Below, one piece after another: positions 44,814 to 56,612 of a stretch of 64,000 bases of DNA; position 1 is the stretch's first letter; the number at the start of each line of letters is the position of its first letter. The stretch lies in NCBI GenBank assembly GCA_037976565.1, contig CP137668.1, positions 8,678,496 through 8,742,495 on the forward strand, given 5' to 3'. The notes under the pieces were generated by a model. The model was not told where the DNA came from. It saw nothing but the letters and a program-made list of their open reading frames with translations, and made no database searches. The DNA is from Mesocentrotus franciscanus (taxonomy: Eukaryota; Echinodermata; Echinoidea; Camarodonta; Strongylocentrotidae). The translations under genes were made by a program, and so were the position numbers.

Positions 44814-45699
44814 TGTTAATGTGATCGTTTATGAGAGTTAGTTTATCTGACAAAAAGGAGTATTCTGACTTACGTCATGGGCTGAAATAGCGCCATCTAC
44901 GCTTTCCTAATTCCGACATAGCAGTAGCAACGAATTGGATGTTCGCACCGAAATCTTGTCCTAAATTACACCTGTTATTGATACGAAGCCAACCCGTTTG
45001 CAACAATAAGGAGGCAAGAAGGTTCGTTAATTCGATATATTAATGTATAACGAGTATAAATAGTATAAATAATGAGAAATGATGATATGAATGTAATCTA
45101 ATATGCTTAAGTGATAATGAATGGTGTGTGTAGTATTAGTGTATGCACGGACACGTATGATACCGTATACGGCTGTAGTGGACGTTATATATATGCAAAT
45201 TAGATGCACGTAAAACAGGTATACGATATATACGATATAGAGTGTAAGCTAGGGTGCTACGTAAGGCAATGTTAATTGTATGCACGTAAATAGGTATACG
45301 ATATTAACGATACGAATGACGTGTCCGCTATAAGAAGGACGCAGTCATTGATATGCGTTATGCTAATAAGTCTTTGTGATTCAAACTATCTACCACGAAT
45401 ATTGGTCACGTGACTTGAGTGAAGGTATTGTTTATAGATAATTGCATATACACAAATGATAAGAGACAAAGAGAAGAAATTCATTTGTTATTAATCACTG
45501 CATTTAATAGGCGAACTGATGATATTATTTATACACATGTATTCGAAAATGCCTGTATGAACAATTACTTATAATCTGTTCTTTTTCTTTATCATGTTTT
45601 GTTCATACAGTTTTCACGGAGCAAGTGTGATGGAATTAGTTGACATAGAATAAATTAGCAAGTCAACCCTACTACGACTTTTCATTGACTGTTTCTTCA
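44814..45699 (+). repeat. 3' LTR of the BEL/Pao element
   Basis: 886 bp, same start and end as the 5' LTR, apparently identical throughout. It is followed directly by TAACT, the right copy of the target duplication. Confidence 0.95.
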
Positions 45700-45704
45700 T
45701 AACT

Positions 45705-46229
45705 TCACAGGAGCCTCGGAAGTGTTATATATTGTGTTTATACAACACAATACCCAATACCCTAACACCACTACAATCCAAAGTACAACATTGGACAAAG
45801 ATATATGGAGATTTTTTTTTCTCCCTCTCTGATTGTTTATTATGTTCTACAAAGTGTAATCGAAAACAACCGGAGATATGGAAATGCCCTCTACTTTGAA
45901 AAATGTTCCGCCTCCCTGAAATTGTCCCACTGTATTTACATGACTGCAAAACTTTTCGAAAATGAAAATTGCTATGTTTGTGGACCGCCCAACACAATTA
46001 ATAAAGAACCTCTACCCAAAATATTTATACGTAATTATGGAAAAGTTCATGTTAATATTTTTTTCAATATAGTCAATGATAACTTATTAATGATATAAAG
46101 TTGATAACTGCTAAATAAATAGAAAAATCAGAATTCATCTTACCAATGTTATGAATAAATGGACCTTTTACCTTTTTTTAAATTTATGCAATTGTAAATA
46201 GTAACTCGTTTAACGAATAATTTGGCACG
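45705..46229. other. Unassigned sequence with one open frame
   Basis: A 97-residue open frame at 45805-46098 (+) has no recognised domain; it contains ENENCYVCGPPNTINKEPLP. It might be remnant coding sequence of a LINE that ends at 46.5 kb, but I see no motif to show it. Confidence 0.3.
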
Positions 46230-46525
46230 CACCTTCAGGTAAAGTAGTCTAATCTGAATAATGTTAAAGTTTGATGATTCAGCCGGTCTATTAATCTCAT
46301 GGAACTTTTACAGAAAGTGTATACTATTATTGCATTTGCAGATTTTAATCTTGTATAACTGTTATGATGTATGAGAGAAATGTAATAAGATTTTGTCGCT
46401 TTGATACCGATTTTTTTACTGCCATCGTAGCTTTTTGTCATTATGCTTTATCTTGCTGACCTTTAATAATATATATATATGTAAACTGTTATTTTGTGGA
46501 ATGTGAAACAATAAAAACAAAACAA
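46230..46525 (+). repeat. LINE 3' UTR-like repeat, plus-strand copy
   Basis: 46409-46515 ('ACTGCCATCGTAG...TGCTTTATCTTGCTGACCTTT...AAACTGTTATTTTGTG...') matches the reverse complement of 63455-63575. Both end in AATAAAAACAAAAC-type A-rich tails, as expected of a LINE 3' end. Confidence 0.6.
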
Positions 46526-47040
46526 ACTTCACAATAGCACGAACCTGCGTACATGTAGAAATATCAAAAGAGAGGATTTCAATCATCCACCTGTTCTGTG
46601 TCCCGATAAAGGCTCGGTCAGACTTTACAGATTTCCGCAACAATAAAGTGCGTCATTTTGCGGTAATCAATCAAAATCAAATCAATCAATCCATATGAAT
46701 AGCTTTAGAATCTAGTTACGAAGAGCCTGAGCAGTTTTGTTTAGAGGCTCACTACCCCCTCCTTATGCGCTGCTACATATTTTCTCACGAATCGGTACGA
46801 GCAAATTCCGACGGTTTTTTTATGGGTTTTTCCAGGAGCATAATCCAAAAAGTCGACGATTTTTCAAACTAGTGTTTTGGCTGTGTAAATGGGCCTATTA
46901 TGCGATTGTGCTTAAAACCCCATCAGGGTCGCCAAATTTGGTTGTTGGATTATCAATGATCTCGCACATTTATCTTTCGATACAACGAGATTACTTTGAG
47001 ACTATATTTAAAATGTTTTATTCAAATCTAATATTCTACC
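46526..47040. other. Unassigned sequence
   Basis: No recognised gene or repeat. An open frame enters the minisatellite at its right end but has no recognisable upstream domain. Confidence 0.4.
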
Positions 47041-47044
47041 ACAA

Positions 47045-47165
47045 ATCTGACATTTTTACCTCTGACATTATTACCTCAGACATTTTTATCTCTGACATTA
47101 TTACCTCTGACATGTTTACCTCTGACATTATTATCTCTGACATTTTTACCTCTGACATTTTCACC
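47045..47165. repeat. 15-bp minisatellite
   Basis: About eight copies of GACAT(T)TTTACCTCT / GACATTATTACCTCT, two alternating variants. In the plus frame it gives a pentapeptide repeat (SDIFT/SDIIT). No surrounding coding evidence. Confidence 0.9.
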
Positions 47166-47422
47166 CTGCACCCCTATGGCTAAGGGTAACCGCGAAGCGG
47201 AAAGATACAACTTTGACATTGGTATATGCCCCTACATTGTAATTATCGCATACTCAAGGATCGTCTTCAACATTTCATTGTTTATCTTTACGTGATTCGT
47301 GATGCTTTCCCTTCAGACTAATGATATAAAGATTCCTTTTCGAGCAAAAACATGAATAAAACATGTTCAGGCTATATAGTCACGTCAACATGTCAAAATA
47401 CTTGAAGATAAAGTTGAGTTCT
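47166..47422. other. Unassigned sequence
   Basis: Short non-coding spacer; nothing recognised. Confidence 0.4.
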
Positions 47423-47581
47423 GGGCCCCGTCTTATAAAGAGTTACGATTGATCTAAATCAATCGTAAATCCTCCAATCAATCGCAAGTTTGCAGTCTCC
47501 TATCTCTTATGTACATAGTTACGATTGATATCAATCGCAAATTAGTTGCGATTGATATCAATTCTTTATAAGACGGGGCCC
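47423..47581. mobile_element. 159-bp palindromic MITE
   Basis: Ends GGGCCCCGTCTTATAAAG and CTTTATAAGACGGGGCCC are perfect inverted repeats. Inner GTTACGATTGAT and related ATCAATCGTAA / TTGCGATTGATATCA blocks continue the pairing. Confidence 0.85.
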
Positions 47582-47700
47582 TGGTCATGCCATTGCATTG
47601 TGAAAGAAACGTTGTGGAATCGATCAGAAAAGGTTGATCATCTAGCATGTAAGTATTGGTGTGTACTGCAAGGATACTTTTTTTCAGTCACGGCACCCAC

Positions 47701-48457
47701 TTAAAGGGCAAGTCCACTCCAAAAATAACTTACTTTCAATAAAAGCAGAAAAATCAGACAAACCAATCAAAAAAAGTTTGAGCAAAATCGGATAACTAAT
47801 AAGAAAGTTATGAATTTTTGAAAAAGTATGTAAAACTATGGAACAATGAGAATCACAACACAAATTGCCAAGATGGTTTAAGTTTGTGACGTCATGTCCT
47901 CACAATTTATCAATTGCTTTATTTAGTTTAATTCCATTAATTTCCCTTTTTATCCCCCAAACTTGATTTCCCCATGCCTTTGCCCAGGTTATATGATTTG
48001 TATCATATTGCGTGCATGACATTTCCCAAAAACTTTTATGAATTTTGAAGAATTGATACTATTTTCTGAATATTGTATTTCATAATTATTGATTTTTATA
48101 TAAATAGTTTATCAAAATTCAATTTTTCATGATTTAACTGGACAAAATTACTCTTTATTTGTGCATCCACACAAAAACATATTACTAACAATCTAACTTG
48201 GATGCTGATGTGAAGAAATACGAATTTTAGGGTGAAAATAGGAAATTTATATTATCAATATAAAGAAAATAATTAGTGGATAGACTCATGAGTGAGTTGC
48301 CAATTTGTGTAGTGATTTTCAAAGTTTTTCATGTCATCAAAAATTCATAACTTTCTCATTAGTTATCCGATTTTGCTCAAACTTTTTTTGATTGGTTTGT
48401 CTGATTTTTCTGGTTCTATTGAAAGTAAGTTATTTTTGGAGTGGACTTGGGCTTTAA
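47701..48457. mobile_element. TTAA-flanked MITE with about 120-bp inverted ends
   Basis: It starts TTAAAGGGCAAGTCCACTCC and ends in the near-complement, with TTAA at 48454-48457. The arms share AAAATAACTTACTTTCAATA, CAGACAAACCAATCAAAAAA and GAGCAAAATCGGATAACTAA. The centre is AT-rich. Same style as 2960-3528. Confidence 0.8.
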
Positions 48458-48459
48458 GA

Positions 48460-49070
48460 AATAATCAGTTTCGCGTCAAGTCATTCAAATATTCATCACA
48501 GAAGATTGATTTTGCATCACCCTGGCACTTGTCAAGTGCTATGTAGTATGTACACATTATGTACGGGTATATTTGATTCTAAATTCTGCGAGCGAGCGAG
48601 CCAAAAATAATGATTTTTCTTAAATGGTAACATTTTTCTTTAGTAATCAACACACTAGATAAGATATAAAATGCGGGCACCCCACCACCGAATAGACGTG
48701 AATATAAAAATCATATATTCGGTCATCTCGATAAATGAATATGAGGATATTCGGTCACCTCGTTGGCCAGAATTAACTTGTTTCTAAATGTTGCGAGCGA
48801 GGTGTACATCGCTGTAAAAATAAAAGCTTATTCGGGCACCTCGTTGCTCAAATAAAGAGGTATTCAAGCATTTCGCTGCCTGAAATCACATTCAGGCACG
48901 GATCCAGGATTTCTTAGAGGGGGGAGGCACAATTTTTTTTTTTTTTGCTCCCGCAAATGTGGAAAACCGCGCCGGCCGAAAATTCGCTCAGTGGGGGTAG
49001 TGAACACTAATTTTTTTGGGGGCCGGGGGCACGTGCCCCCTGTGCCCCCCCCCCCTGGATCCGCCACTGC
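48460..49070. mobile_element. hAT-like debris with GGATCC right end
   Basis: TTTCGCGTCA and 'ATTCGGTCA(T/C)CTCG' blocks recall the insertion at 35895-36608. At 48892-49070 a shorter unit starts CAGGCACGGATCCAGG and ends CCTGGATCCGCCACTG. CACATT occurs on both sides (48886-48891 and 49071-49076), possibly an eroded 8-bp duplication. Confidence 0.5.
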
Positions 49071-49079
49071 ACATTGTCT

Positions 49080-49855
49080 CTAAAGTGGCAAGCGAACGAA
49101 GCGAGTGAGGAAGAACGACAATTTACTATCTTTGAAATCCCTTTTCCACGTTGAATTACATACTCTAGCGGTTTCTGATATTGGTTTCACGAAATTTTAT
49201 TCCAAAAGCTGTTTTTATACAACAAAATTTCTCTTGCGGCACCTCAGTATGCCCTGTACCCCGGTTAAAAAAAGCTGGTTTGGAATATATCGAAACTCTT
49301 TTCTGCTTCAGTAAACACTTACATTTTCGCAATAAAGGCAATCGACAGGTCACGACAGGTATGCAAACAAAATTTCTTTCAAGTTTAAATGAGGGCAGCT
49401 GGAAAGAGCACTTTGAAAAATATTTGTATTTTATCTTTAGATAGGTAGTGCAAACTTGGTAGTGCAAACTTTCTCAGCTCAAATAGGCACTTTAAAAAAG
49501 GACACATATAGCTTGAGTTTCCTCCCCTTCTTTAAAGGGACGCTCTCTGTCAATTACAAGGATACATGTGGCAGCGGTAAGTAGAGACAGAGCACCTTTT
49601 TGGCACTCGAGCAATCCTCTATAATCCCCACAGCACCATGACCCTTTCATTGGATGAGTCGAGTCAATTTCACGGTAGATTAAAGCGGTATTTTTAAATT
49701 AATTTGCCAAGGAAGAGCAAATTGCTAGCGAGGAAATTACACAATTATGCATTGACAAGGGACACTCTTCGTTTTTGTAATATTTAGGACATTGTGCCCC
49801 ACTGCCTTACATTGTGATAGTAGTAATAACCCGTTACTACATGAAGCTTCTTCGA
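49080..49855. other. Unassigned sequence
   Basis: Mixed composition; short open frames on both strands without recognised motifs. Confidence 0.4.
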
Positions 49856-50210
49856 TTCTTTAAAGCGAGATACTGTAGCAGGACTTTAACCATGTTAAAA
49901 TCGCGCCGTTTGAAAGCGACGAAAGGAAATATAGGTTAAAGCCTGTCTGCACTAGTTTGGCCAGGAGGGATTAGACCTCCTAGCGTGGTCACTGACAGGT
50001 GGTTATCTCATCAACTCAGCTCTCAATTAACATAAGAAAAAGAGGATCATAGGGGACCAACGAGCACCGCTTAGGCATTGTTTTCTATATAGAGGGAGCA
50101 AGTAGCTACAAGTAGTGCAGTGGGGCTTTAAAGCGAGATAGCAGGACTTTAAACATGTTAAAATCGCGCCTTTTGAAAGCGACGAAAGGAAATATAGGTT
50201 AAGAAGGGCA
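49856..50210. repeat. Direct repeat pair of about 85 bp
   Basis: A block with CTTTAAAGCGAGATA, GTTAAAATCGCGCC and AAAGCGACGAAAGGAAATAT occurs at 49856-49938 and 50125-50202, about 265 bp apart. The spacer contains a small stem (CCAGGAGG...CCTCCTAG). It may be the ends of an unidentified element. Confidence 0.6.
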
Positions 50211-51070
50211 ATTATTAGGAGAGAAAATTAGTACTTATAAAATAGCACTCGTTAGAAAGGAAGAGGGGCAGTTTTGAAATGGACACTTTTCAGATTTGAA
50301 TAGGGGCACTTTATTAGCCTAAGGAAAAAGGGGCACTTATTATACCTGAAAATGGGTACCTATTCAAATTAAATCGGCACTTGTCACTAGTAAAAATGGG
50401 CACGTATCAATGCTACTTTGGGGTACTTGAAAAAGTGTGGGGGCACTGTGACCCCCCGTAAGCGCCGCCTCTGACCAAAGCTGATAATAAGCATTGAACC
50501 TGGCTATTAAAATGAATGTATGCTAGGGGGAAAATCCGGAAAACATACGGATGATTTCAGTTCAAAGAGCCATGGCGGAGATATCGCTCTCTTTCCTTTC
50601 TATCCCCTTTCAAATCCAAACGTCCTTTTTCAGGACTATACTCACACGGTGAGCCGAAATCTTAATGAACCTTATACACACCACCATACCAAACTTAATA
50701 TCTAAAGATCATCCGAAGAATAGATATGAATAAATAAATACTAAATAAACATTGTATACACATTAGGCTATCGCTTTTCATTGACGGGTTTGATGAACAT
50801 GGACACACTCTACAAATTTACAAATTCCGTCAATTTATATTCATTTGAAATAAATACGAAGTCATGAGCCATTCCTGCTTTAGAAGTCTTTTTGGTTGCC
50901 TGGGTTTGGAAACAGTTCCTTTTCTTGACAAAAAATGCATAGAAATTCAAAGGCCCTCCCAACCTATTATGAGCTTTTTAAGGTTTCGCCCGAGGACGCA
51001 TTGGCGTCAATAGGGTGGACAGATTCGCCGCTAAATTTTCTCACGAATTGGGCCCCCCTTGCCACCGGCT
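50211..51070. other. Degenerate 'GGGGCAC' repeats and hAT-like right end
   Basis: 50260-50460 has many GGGGCACTT/GGGCAC motifs at irregular spacing, also seen at 29680-29720 and 30960-31000. A GGATCC-type right end (CCGGCTGGATCCGCCCCTG) stands at 51063-51082. No gene. Confidence 0.4.
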
Positions 51071-51082
51071 GGATCCGCCCCT

Positions 51083-52523
51083 GTTGTCCCCCACACACAC
51101 ACATTTTAACAAGGATTGACGCACCTGCGAGGACGACATGATATTATTGGGAGAGAAGTTTTTTTTTAGTGAAGAGAGAGAGGAATTCTTTCGTGCGTGC
51201 ATTCCTGAAAAGGATTGATTAACCACTTATTTTTTTGCCGCAGGACATCTCTAGGGTTGCAGCGAGAGAAATTTATTAAAGATCTATTTCTGATCCATAG
51301 TGAAATAAAGGTCGATTTCGTGAAAACAAAATATATGAAACCGCTGTGTATTTTCCTGAAGAAATAACGTTTAAAAAACAATTTAGTGTCAATTTAGTGA
51401 CTGAATATTTGACTTTTGTATCCATGCTTTGGACAGCGAGGTGACAGCATACATAATATCATATCTTATCTCGTGAGTGTTTTATTTACAAAGTAATATT
51501 TTACCATAGTTAAAAATGACATTGTTTTTTACTCGCTCGCTTCGCTCCCTCGCAAATTTTAGAAAGAATATGCGTCCGTATATGTGTACATGGCACTTGA
51601 TATGTACTAGAGTGATCGAAAATGAATCTTCTGTAATGAATTGGGGATTAGGGGCCGCGAAGCTTTTTATTTCTCAAAAGGATGCCGTCACAATAAAAAA
51701 AAAGTTGAAAAAACGCTGAACCAGATTATGAATGCGGAGAGAGAGAGAGAGAGAGAAGGAGCGTGACCACGACCTCTGAACAGGTTGACTGCTCGTCATC
51801 AGGAGAGATGGATATTTTCAAATATGGGATTGGCAACTAGATGTCATTCTAAGCTCATGTACCATATCATATGTTTATTGGATGGTATTTATTTATTACC
51901 TTTACGTAATCAAAGAGAACATTCGAGGCTCATTGACCAATTTCTCTGATATTTACTGACGTTTTCTTTTAATATTAAAGAATAGAGATTAAAATGCAAC
52001 ATATATTTTTTTAGAAATGTTAATCTGTAAATAAGTAAAATTGAATTGCAAAAGTATTTTCATCTGTTCAGAGCCAGAAGTGTGGTTGATGTGAGTAAAA
52101 CTAAAAGCCCATCTGACTCTTAGCAGACGAATTGATCATTTTCAATCAATTGTTGCTACCTGTCATTTTCTATTAATTGCCCCGTTATGCATATGCTTGG
52201 GAGTACGAACCACCGACCCGCCCTCGTGGGAAAAAGGGTAAAGAACTAGTTAAAGAAGCAAGTTGTTTCTACACCTCTGTCTAAGTGGAAACGAGGTTGA
52301 GAATTTTCACGATGTGATATTAATGAAATAATGTATGAGAACTATTCAGATAATTTTACAGAACCGCTATAAATATTATTTTCCGGGTATGATAGTTACA
52401 GGTCTATCATTCGACAGACTACTCCCCCCTCCTCACCGCTGCTCCTGTGTTATAATGTAAAACTTATACTAGGCATCTCACGTGCAACCACTAGACTCAA
52501 GGTCTTCCGTACTTCCTAGGGTC
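51083..52523. other. Unassigned sequence
   Basis: A (GA)n microsatellite is present near 51738-51754. Otherwise no gene, RNA or repeat was recognised over 1.4 kb. Confidence 0.4.
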
Positions 52524-52850
52524 ATTGGGTGGTATTCTCTTAAGTTAAGCCGGGACTAAGTCCAGACTAAACAAGAATTTTAGTTCACACTTCTATGGAA
52601 TGCTAGGTTTCATCTTCCTCCTTCAATATTCATGACAAAGATAATCTACAAAGACTTTATTGAAATTCAGTTCATACTCATATTATCTTTTTCTTCCCAT
52701 TTCATTGCAAAATTAATTTTGTTGACACTTTTCATTACAGGATTAAAATAATCTGTACAGGGAAAATGAGTTGGCAACAGGCACTCCATAAAAGTGTGAA
52801 CTAGTTAAGCCGAGCTTAACTTAGTTCGCGCTATCGGAATACCACCCAAT
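52524..52850. mobile_element. MITE with ATTGGGTGGTATTC ends
   Basis: The ends ATTGGGTGGTATTC and GAATACCACCCAAT are perfect inverted repeats. Next come TTAAGTTAAGCCGGGAC and GTTAAGCCGAGCTTAACTTA as a looser pair. The interior is AT-rich and non-coding. Confidence 0.75.
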
Positions 52851-53270
52851 GTGATTTATATATTATTACGAGTACATTTTTTGTGATCTGAATATCTAAC
52901 CTATACTAGAATGTAAAATCCACCGCGTGCAACATTGCAAGAAAAGAGCCAATAGACTGTTCTCGAGCATGACAATAACGTAGGGCAATCAACCAACCAT
53001 GACCTTAGGCGTTAAACAACTTTTGTTCTCATAATATAATGGACGTTTATACGATTGATACACGTCTGTAAAAACCCAATCACACACACATGCAAGGAAT
53101 AGATGGGGTCAGATCGAGCAGTTGAACCTGTCGCGGAAGAAGTAATCGGTAAACGTCGCCATGATGTCACGTATACTTAACCTATGTAAGGAAGTGAACG
53201 TCTGCCGAGCACTGTGGTGGGGGTGGTTAGAAGGGGCCCAAAATTGAGAAAAATTTGTTAAACATTATTC
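52851..53270. other. Unassigned sequence
   Basis: No gene or repeat recognised. Confidence 0.4.
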
Positions 53271-53720
53271 CAACGGAATGAAACAAATTTTTGAACCTTC
53301 CTTCCCTCTCAAGGGCTCAAACGATTGAGGAAGGGGCTGGGTTTTCCCCAATTACTACAAACGAATTATACCCCAGAGAGAGCGAGAGAGAGAGAAAACA
53401 AAAAAAAATGTATGTCTTTTTTTTCATCTTCTCAGTAGGGCACAGCTAGGGCGTCCGTTTCGCCCATCCCCACTCCTGCACCCGATATGTAGCCTGATGA
53501 AAGCTCATCGAAAGCTCAACCTAGAAATTACGAGTCATCGGTGATATTTTACACACGACACTAAATTGAGTAGCCTTTCATGATTTGCTTAAGAAAAAAA
53601 AAGAATGCCTGCTGTATAAAGCATCTTTCTATCTGAACAACAGATTATTACTGCTACATTCTGCAGAAATGTATACCGGAGTATGAACATTATTAGGGCT
53701 TAGAAGCTTGTTATTAAACA
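53271..53720. repeat. Reference copy of the segment flanking the nested stack
   Basis: It contains CAAGGGCTCAAACGATTG, ACGAATTATACCCCAGAGAG, GGCGTCCGTTTCGCCCATCC, GAAATTACGAGTCATCGG and ATCTGAACAACAGATTATTA in one run. The same blocks occur at 55540-55620 and 58670-59060, there separated by the 3-kb stack. Confidence 0.85.
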
Positions 53721-54118
53721 TACAAACATAACTCTCCGCTCTGCTACTTTGAGTATCTGCATGTGTTAAGACATCGTGGAACAAAAGCTTTTCAAATATG
53801 GCAGAGAATGGTGGAAATAGGTAAGTCCTTTGGTCGGATGAATTTTTACTTTTCCCCTTGGATTTGGTTACAGTCATGAAAAACCGACTCTGTATTTCAT
53901 AGCGCTGGCATCAGCCACCTCGGGTATTTTGGCGCTTTCTCCAAATTGTTTCTACTTAAAACGCTCGAGCTCCTCGAGTTCATTTCATGTGATATGGTGA
54001 AATGTTCATGATTGTAAATAGAAATCAAAAGTTGAACAGGTTTTCATTCGATATTCATTTTTCATATACAGCTATGGGAAAGGTGTGTCTATAGGACATA
54101 CCCTAGGTCCTATGAGAT
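53721..54118. other. Unassigned sequence
   Basis: No gene or repeat recognised; adjoins the minisatellite element. Confidence 0.4.
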
Positions 54119-54447
54119 ACCTCAGTCACACTGCCAACCGACTCCAGACCGACTGATTTTTTGCCATTCGGGGTAATGTAATTGTTTGTCCGGTCTGCTG
54201 TCGGTCTGGAGTCGGTCTGGTATCGGTCTGCTTTCAGTCTGGTGTCGATCTGGTGTCGGTCTGGTGTCAGTCTGGGGTCGGTCTGGTATCGGTCAGGTGT
54301 CAGTCTGGTGTCGGTCTGGTGTCGGTCTGGGGTCGGTCTGATATCGGTCTGCTGTCAGTCTGGTGTCGGTCTGGTGTCGGTCTGCTGTCGGTCTGCTGTC
54401 AGTCTGATGTCGGTCTGGTGTCGGTCTAGTCGGTTTTACTGAGGTAC
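54119..54447. mobile_element. Element with inverted ends enclosing an 11-bp minisatellite
   Basis: Left ACCTCAGT, then AACCGACT, and right AGTCGGTTTTACTGAGGT are inverted. Between them about 22 copies of GGTCTGGTGTC (variants GCTGTC, GGGGTC, GTATC) fill 54190-54428. The cysteine-arginine-serine-valine frame across it is an artefact. Confidence 0.75.
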
Positions 54448-55539
54448 AAATCATAATTATTCGTGGGAAAGGTTTGAATAGCTTATCCAGGGTTTTTTAA
54501 AAAATCGCTGATTCCGAAAATGTCAGTCAATTTGACCCTACTCACGACAGTTGATGGTCACTTATAAATTGGTCTAACATAAATTGTCCAATCTATTTTA
54601 TCAGCAAAATAGATTTGATCATAGGCCTATGTTATGTAAAGATCTGCACTGATGCTAGAAAAGGTGGTAAAATTGACCCCCATCAACAACGTGGTCATTT
54701 TAACTCTCCCGTTTACTGTATATAGGCTTAAAATATTTAATATTCAATTCTCAGTTTTCTCCAAAGCGCCTTTCCTTTGGGACAGTTCTCCAAATTATTA
54801 TGGATAGCATATAGGTCGTCCAAAAAGAAACAGATTCTACACCGAATAGTACACTTTGAAAACTTGACGTTCATTCTTTATGCAAGTTGTATGGCGACCT
54901 TACAACTCTGAAGAAATATCATTTTGATACCCTTCATTCAACTTGAATCAACATGGCCTCAAAACACAACAGATATTGCATTCATTCCAGTAAGCATTTG
55001 GTTTGCTTGTTCAACAAGTATCGACAAAGTATTAGCGACCCAGTGGTTTGGAAATGTTCTTTTTTTGTTGTTGTGCATAATATGTGAATGATATACTTTT
55101 TCCCGACAATTTTTCATTATTTAGTTAACCGATTTCACAACAAAGGCATGCGAAGTATACTTTTTCCACATCTGTCTCAAAACGCATTATTCATTTGGGA
55201 CATTCAATTGTCTATGTAAGCGCAACTAATATGAACTTTGATCTGCCAAAATTGTAAATCCGTCACTGATTTTATTATTGAACAACCAGTTCCAAGCTTT
55301 CAAGTTTCAAGAGGTTTCAAGCTTTAACAAAGAAATTATTTTAAATTGATGTGGTGCTAGCTATTGCATGAGAAGTCAATTTCAATAGGCAGCGTTGGGT
55401 ACGTGCCTATACAAAGGATCTATGCCTAGTCCTTGCCACATAGCAGGGAATAGAGGCTGGATTTCAGATTTACAGTAGAGTTTTTTATTTTTTCTTTCGG
55501 GAGTTGGGCACTTATAATAGTCATAGTATGAATTTCCTT
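54448..55539. other. Unassigned sequence
   Basis: About 1.1 kb, AT-rich, no feature recognised. Confidence 0.4.
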
Positions 55540-55657
55540 CAATCTCAAGGGCTCAAAGGATGGGGAGGGGGATCCCCCTAACCCTATGAACGAATTATAC
55601 CCCAGAGAGACAGAGAGAGAAACAAATTCTTCACGTTTGTTTGTTTCCCTTATGTGA

Positions 55658-56375
55658 CTCTCACACTCTGCCGTGTAGGCCTACCGTGTGCCACCGTGCG
55701 CGAAAATGTCTGCGGACGGTGGAGAACGGCGAGGGCACACGGTGGTTCGTTATCAAAGCGGGCAACACGTTAATAGGGCGTTGGCGGTTATTTACACCCG
55801 GTGGGACCCGGCGAAAGTTTTGGGCATGTTCAAAACTTTGGCCGTCTGGCACCGGCCGCAAGTAAGCGGCAAGAGGACGGTGTTGAACGGTATGAGGACG
55901 GTATGAATACGTTGTGAAAACGGTCACACTGTATGAACACGTTCACAACACGCTCATAACCCGTTACAGAACGGTGATGAACGGGCAAAAAAAATGGCAG
56001 TCGTGTCATGACGTCAGCAGTCCGGGGACTCGCTCACAGGACGCTCCGAGCGGTGAGGGACGCTAAGTGACTGGTAGGTGGCTGCTACAAACCCGGTGCA
56101 CACGTTCGAGACCCGGTATGGGCCCGGTATGGAAACGGCCAAAATTTTCAACAAAAGTCAATCTGGGCGGTGAAGACGGTAGAAGCACGTTCAACACCCG
56201 GTATGCGCCCGGTGAGAACGGTCAGAAGATGGCAACGAAACGGTGAAAAGATTAATTTTATGATTTTTTTTTTTGCGGCCGGGGACAAGTTCGCTCAAAA
56301 CCCAACGTTCTGGACTCTGTTGTTTTTTAATAGCCCGGCAGGTGGACGGTAGGCCTACACGGCAGAGTGTGAGAG
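55658..56375. mobile_element. 718-bp DNA element with CTCTCACACTCTGCCGTG ends
   Basis: CTCTCACACTCTGCCGTG at the left is repeated exactly as its complement at the right, and GTAGGCCTAC follows on both sides. The interior is rich in irregular ACGGT(G/A) and CCCGGTATG motifs. It is non-coding and GC-richer than its surroundings. Confidence 0.75.
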
Positions 56376-56407
56376 CTCCATTAGTGAATATGGCGCGCCG
56401 TTTGACC

Positions 56408-56612
56408 AATAAATCAGATAAACACTGTTTATCGCCGATAAACACTGTTTATCGTCGAAAAACACTGTTTATCGAGCGATAAACACTGTTTATCAAGCGA
56501 TAAACACTGTTTATCAAGCGACAAACACTGTTTATCAACTGATAAACACAGTTTCTCTCGATAAACAATGTTTATCGCCGAAAAACAGTGTTTATCGCCG
56601 ATAAACAGTGTC
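56408..56612. repeat. Palindrome array A1 (GATAAACACTGTTTATC units)
   Basis: About ten units of a 17-bp near-palindrome at 20-21 bp spacing. Most have a central C (ACACTGT); the last ones have a central G or a TTTCTC variant. Confidence 0.9.

Larger units (their letters stand above)
37122..45699 (+). mobile_element. Complete BEL/Pao LTR retrotransposon
   Basis: The two 886-bp LTRs (37122-38007, 44814-45699) start TG and end CA. TAACT precedes the left LTR (37117-37121) and follows the right one (45700-45704), a perfect 5-bp target duplication. The internal region encodes, in order, gag with DUF1759-like domain and zinc knuckles, DUF1758-type aspartic protease, Pao-type reverse transcriptase (YVDD), RNase H, a zinc-binding H2C2 segment, DDE integrase and a DUF5641-like C-terminus. 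This order and the YVDD box identify the BEL/Pao superfamily. There is no env-like frame. About 1 kb of non-coding sequence precedes the 3' LTR. The short purine run AAAGGAG at 44804-44810 may be the polypurine tract. I could not identify a primer-binding site directly after the 5' LTR. Nine frame changes break the coding region. Confidence 0.95.

Noticed and set aside
54182..54442. 86-residue Cys/Arg/Ser/Val repeat protein
   Set aside because: Product of an 11-bp minisatellite inside an element with inverted ends; period not a multiple of three, so the frame is coincidental.
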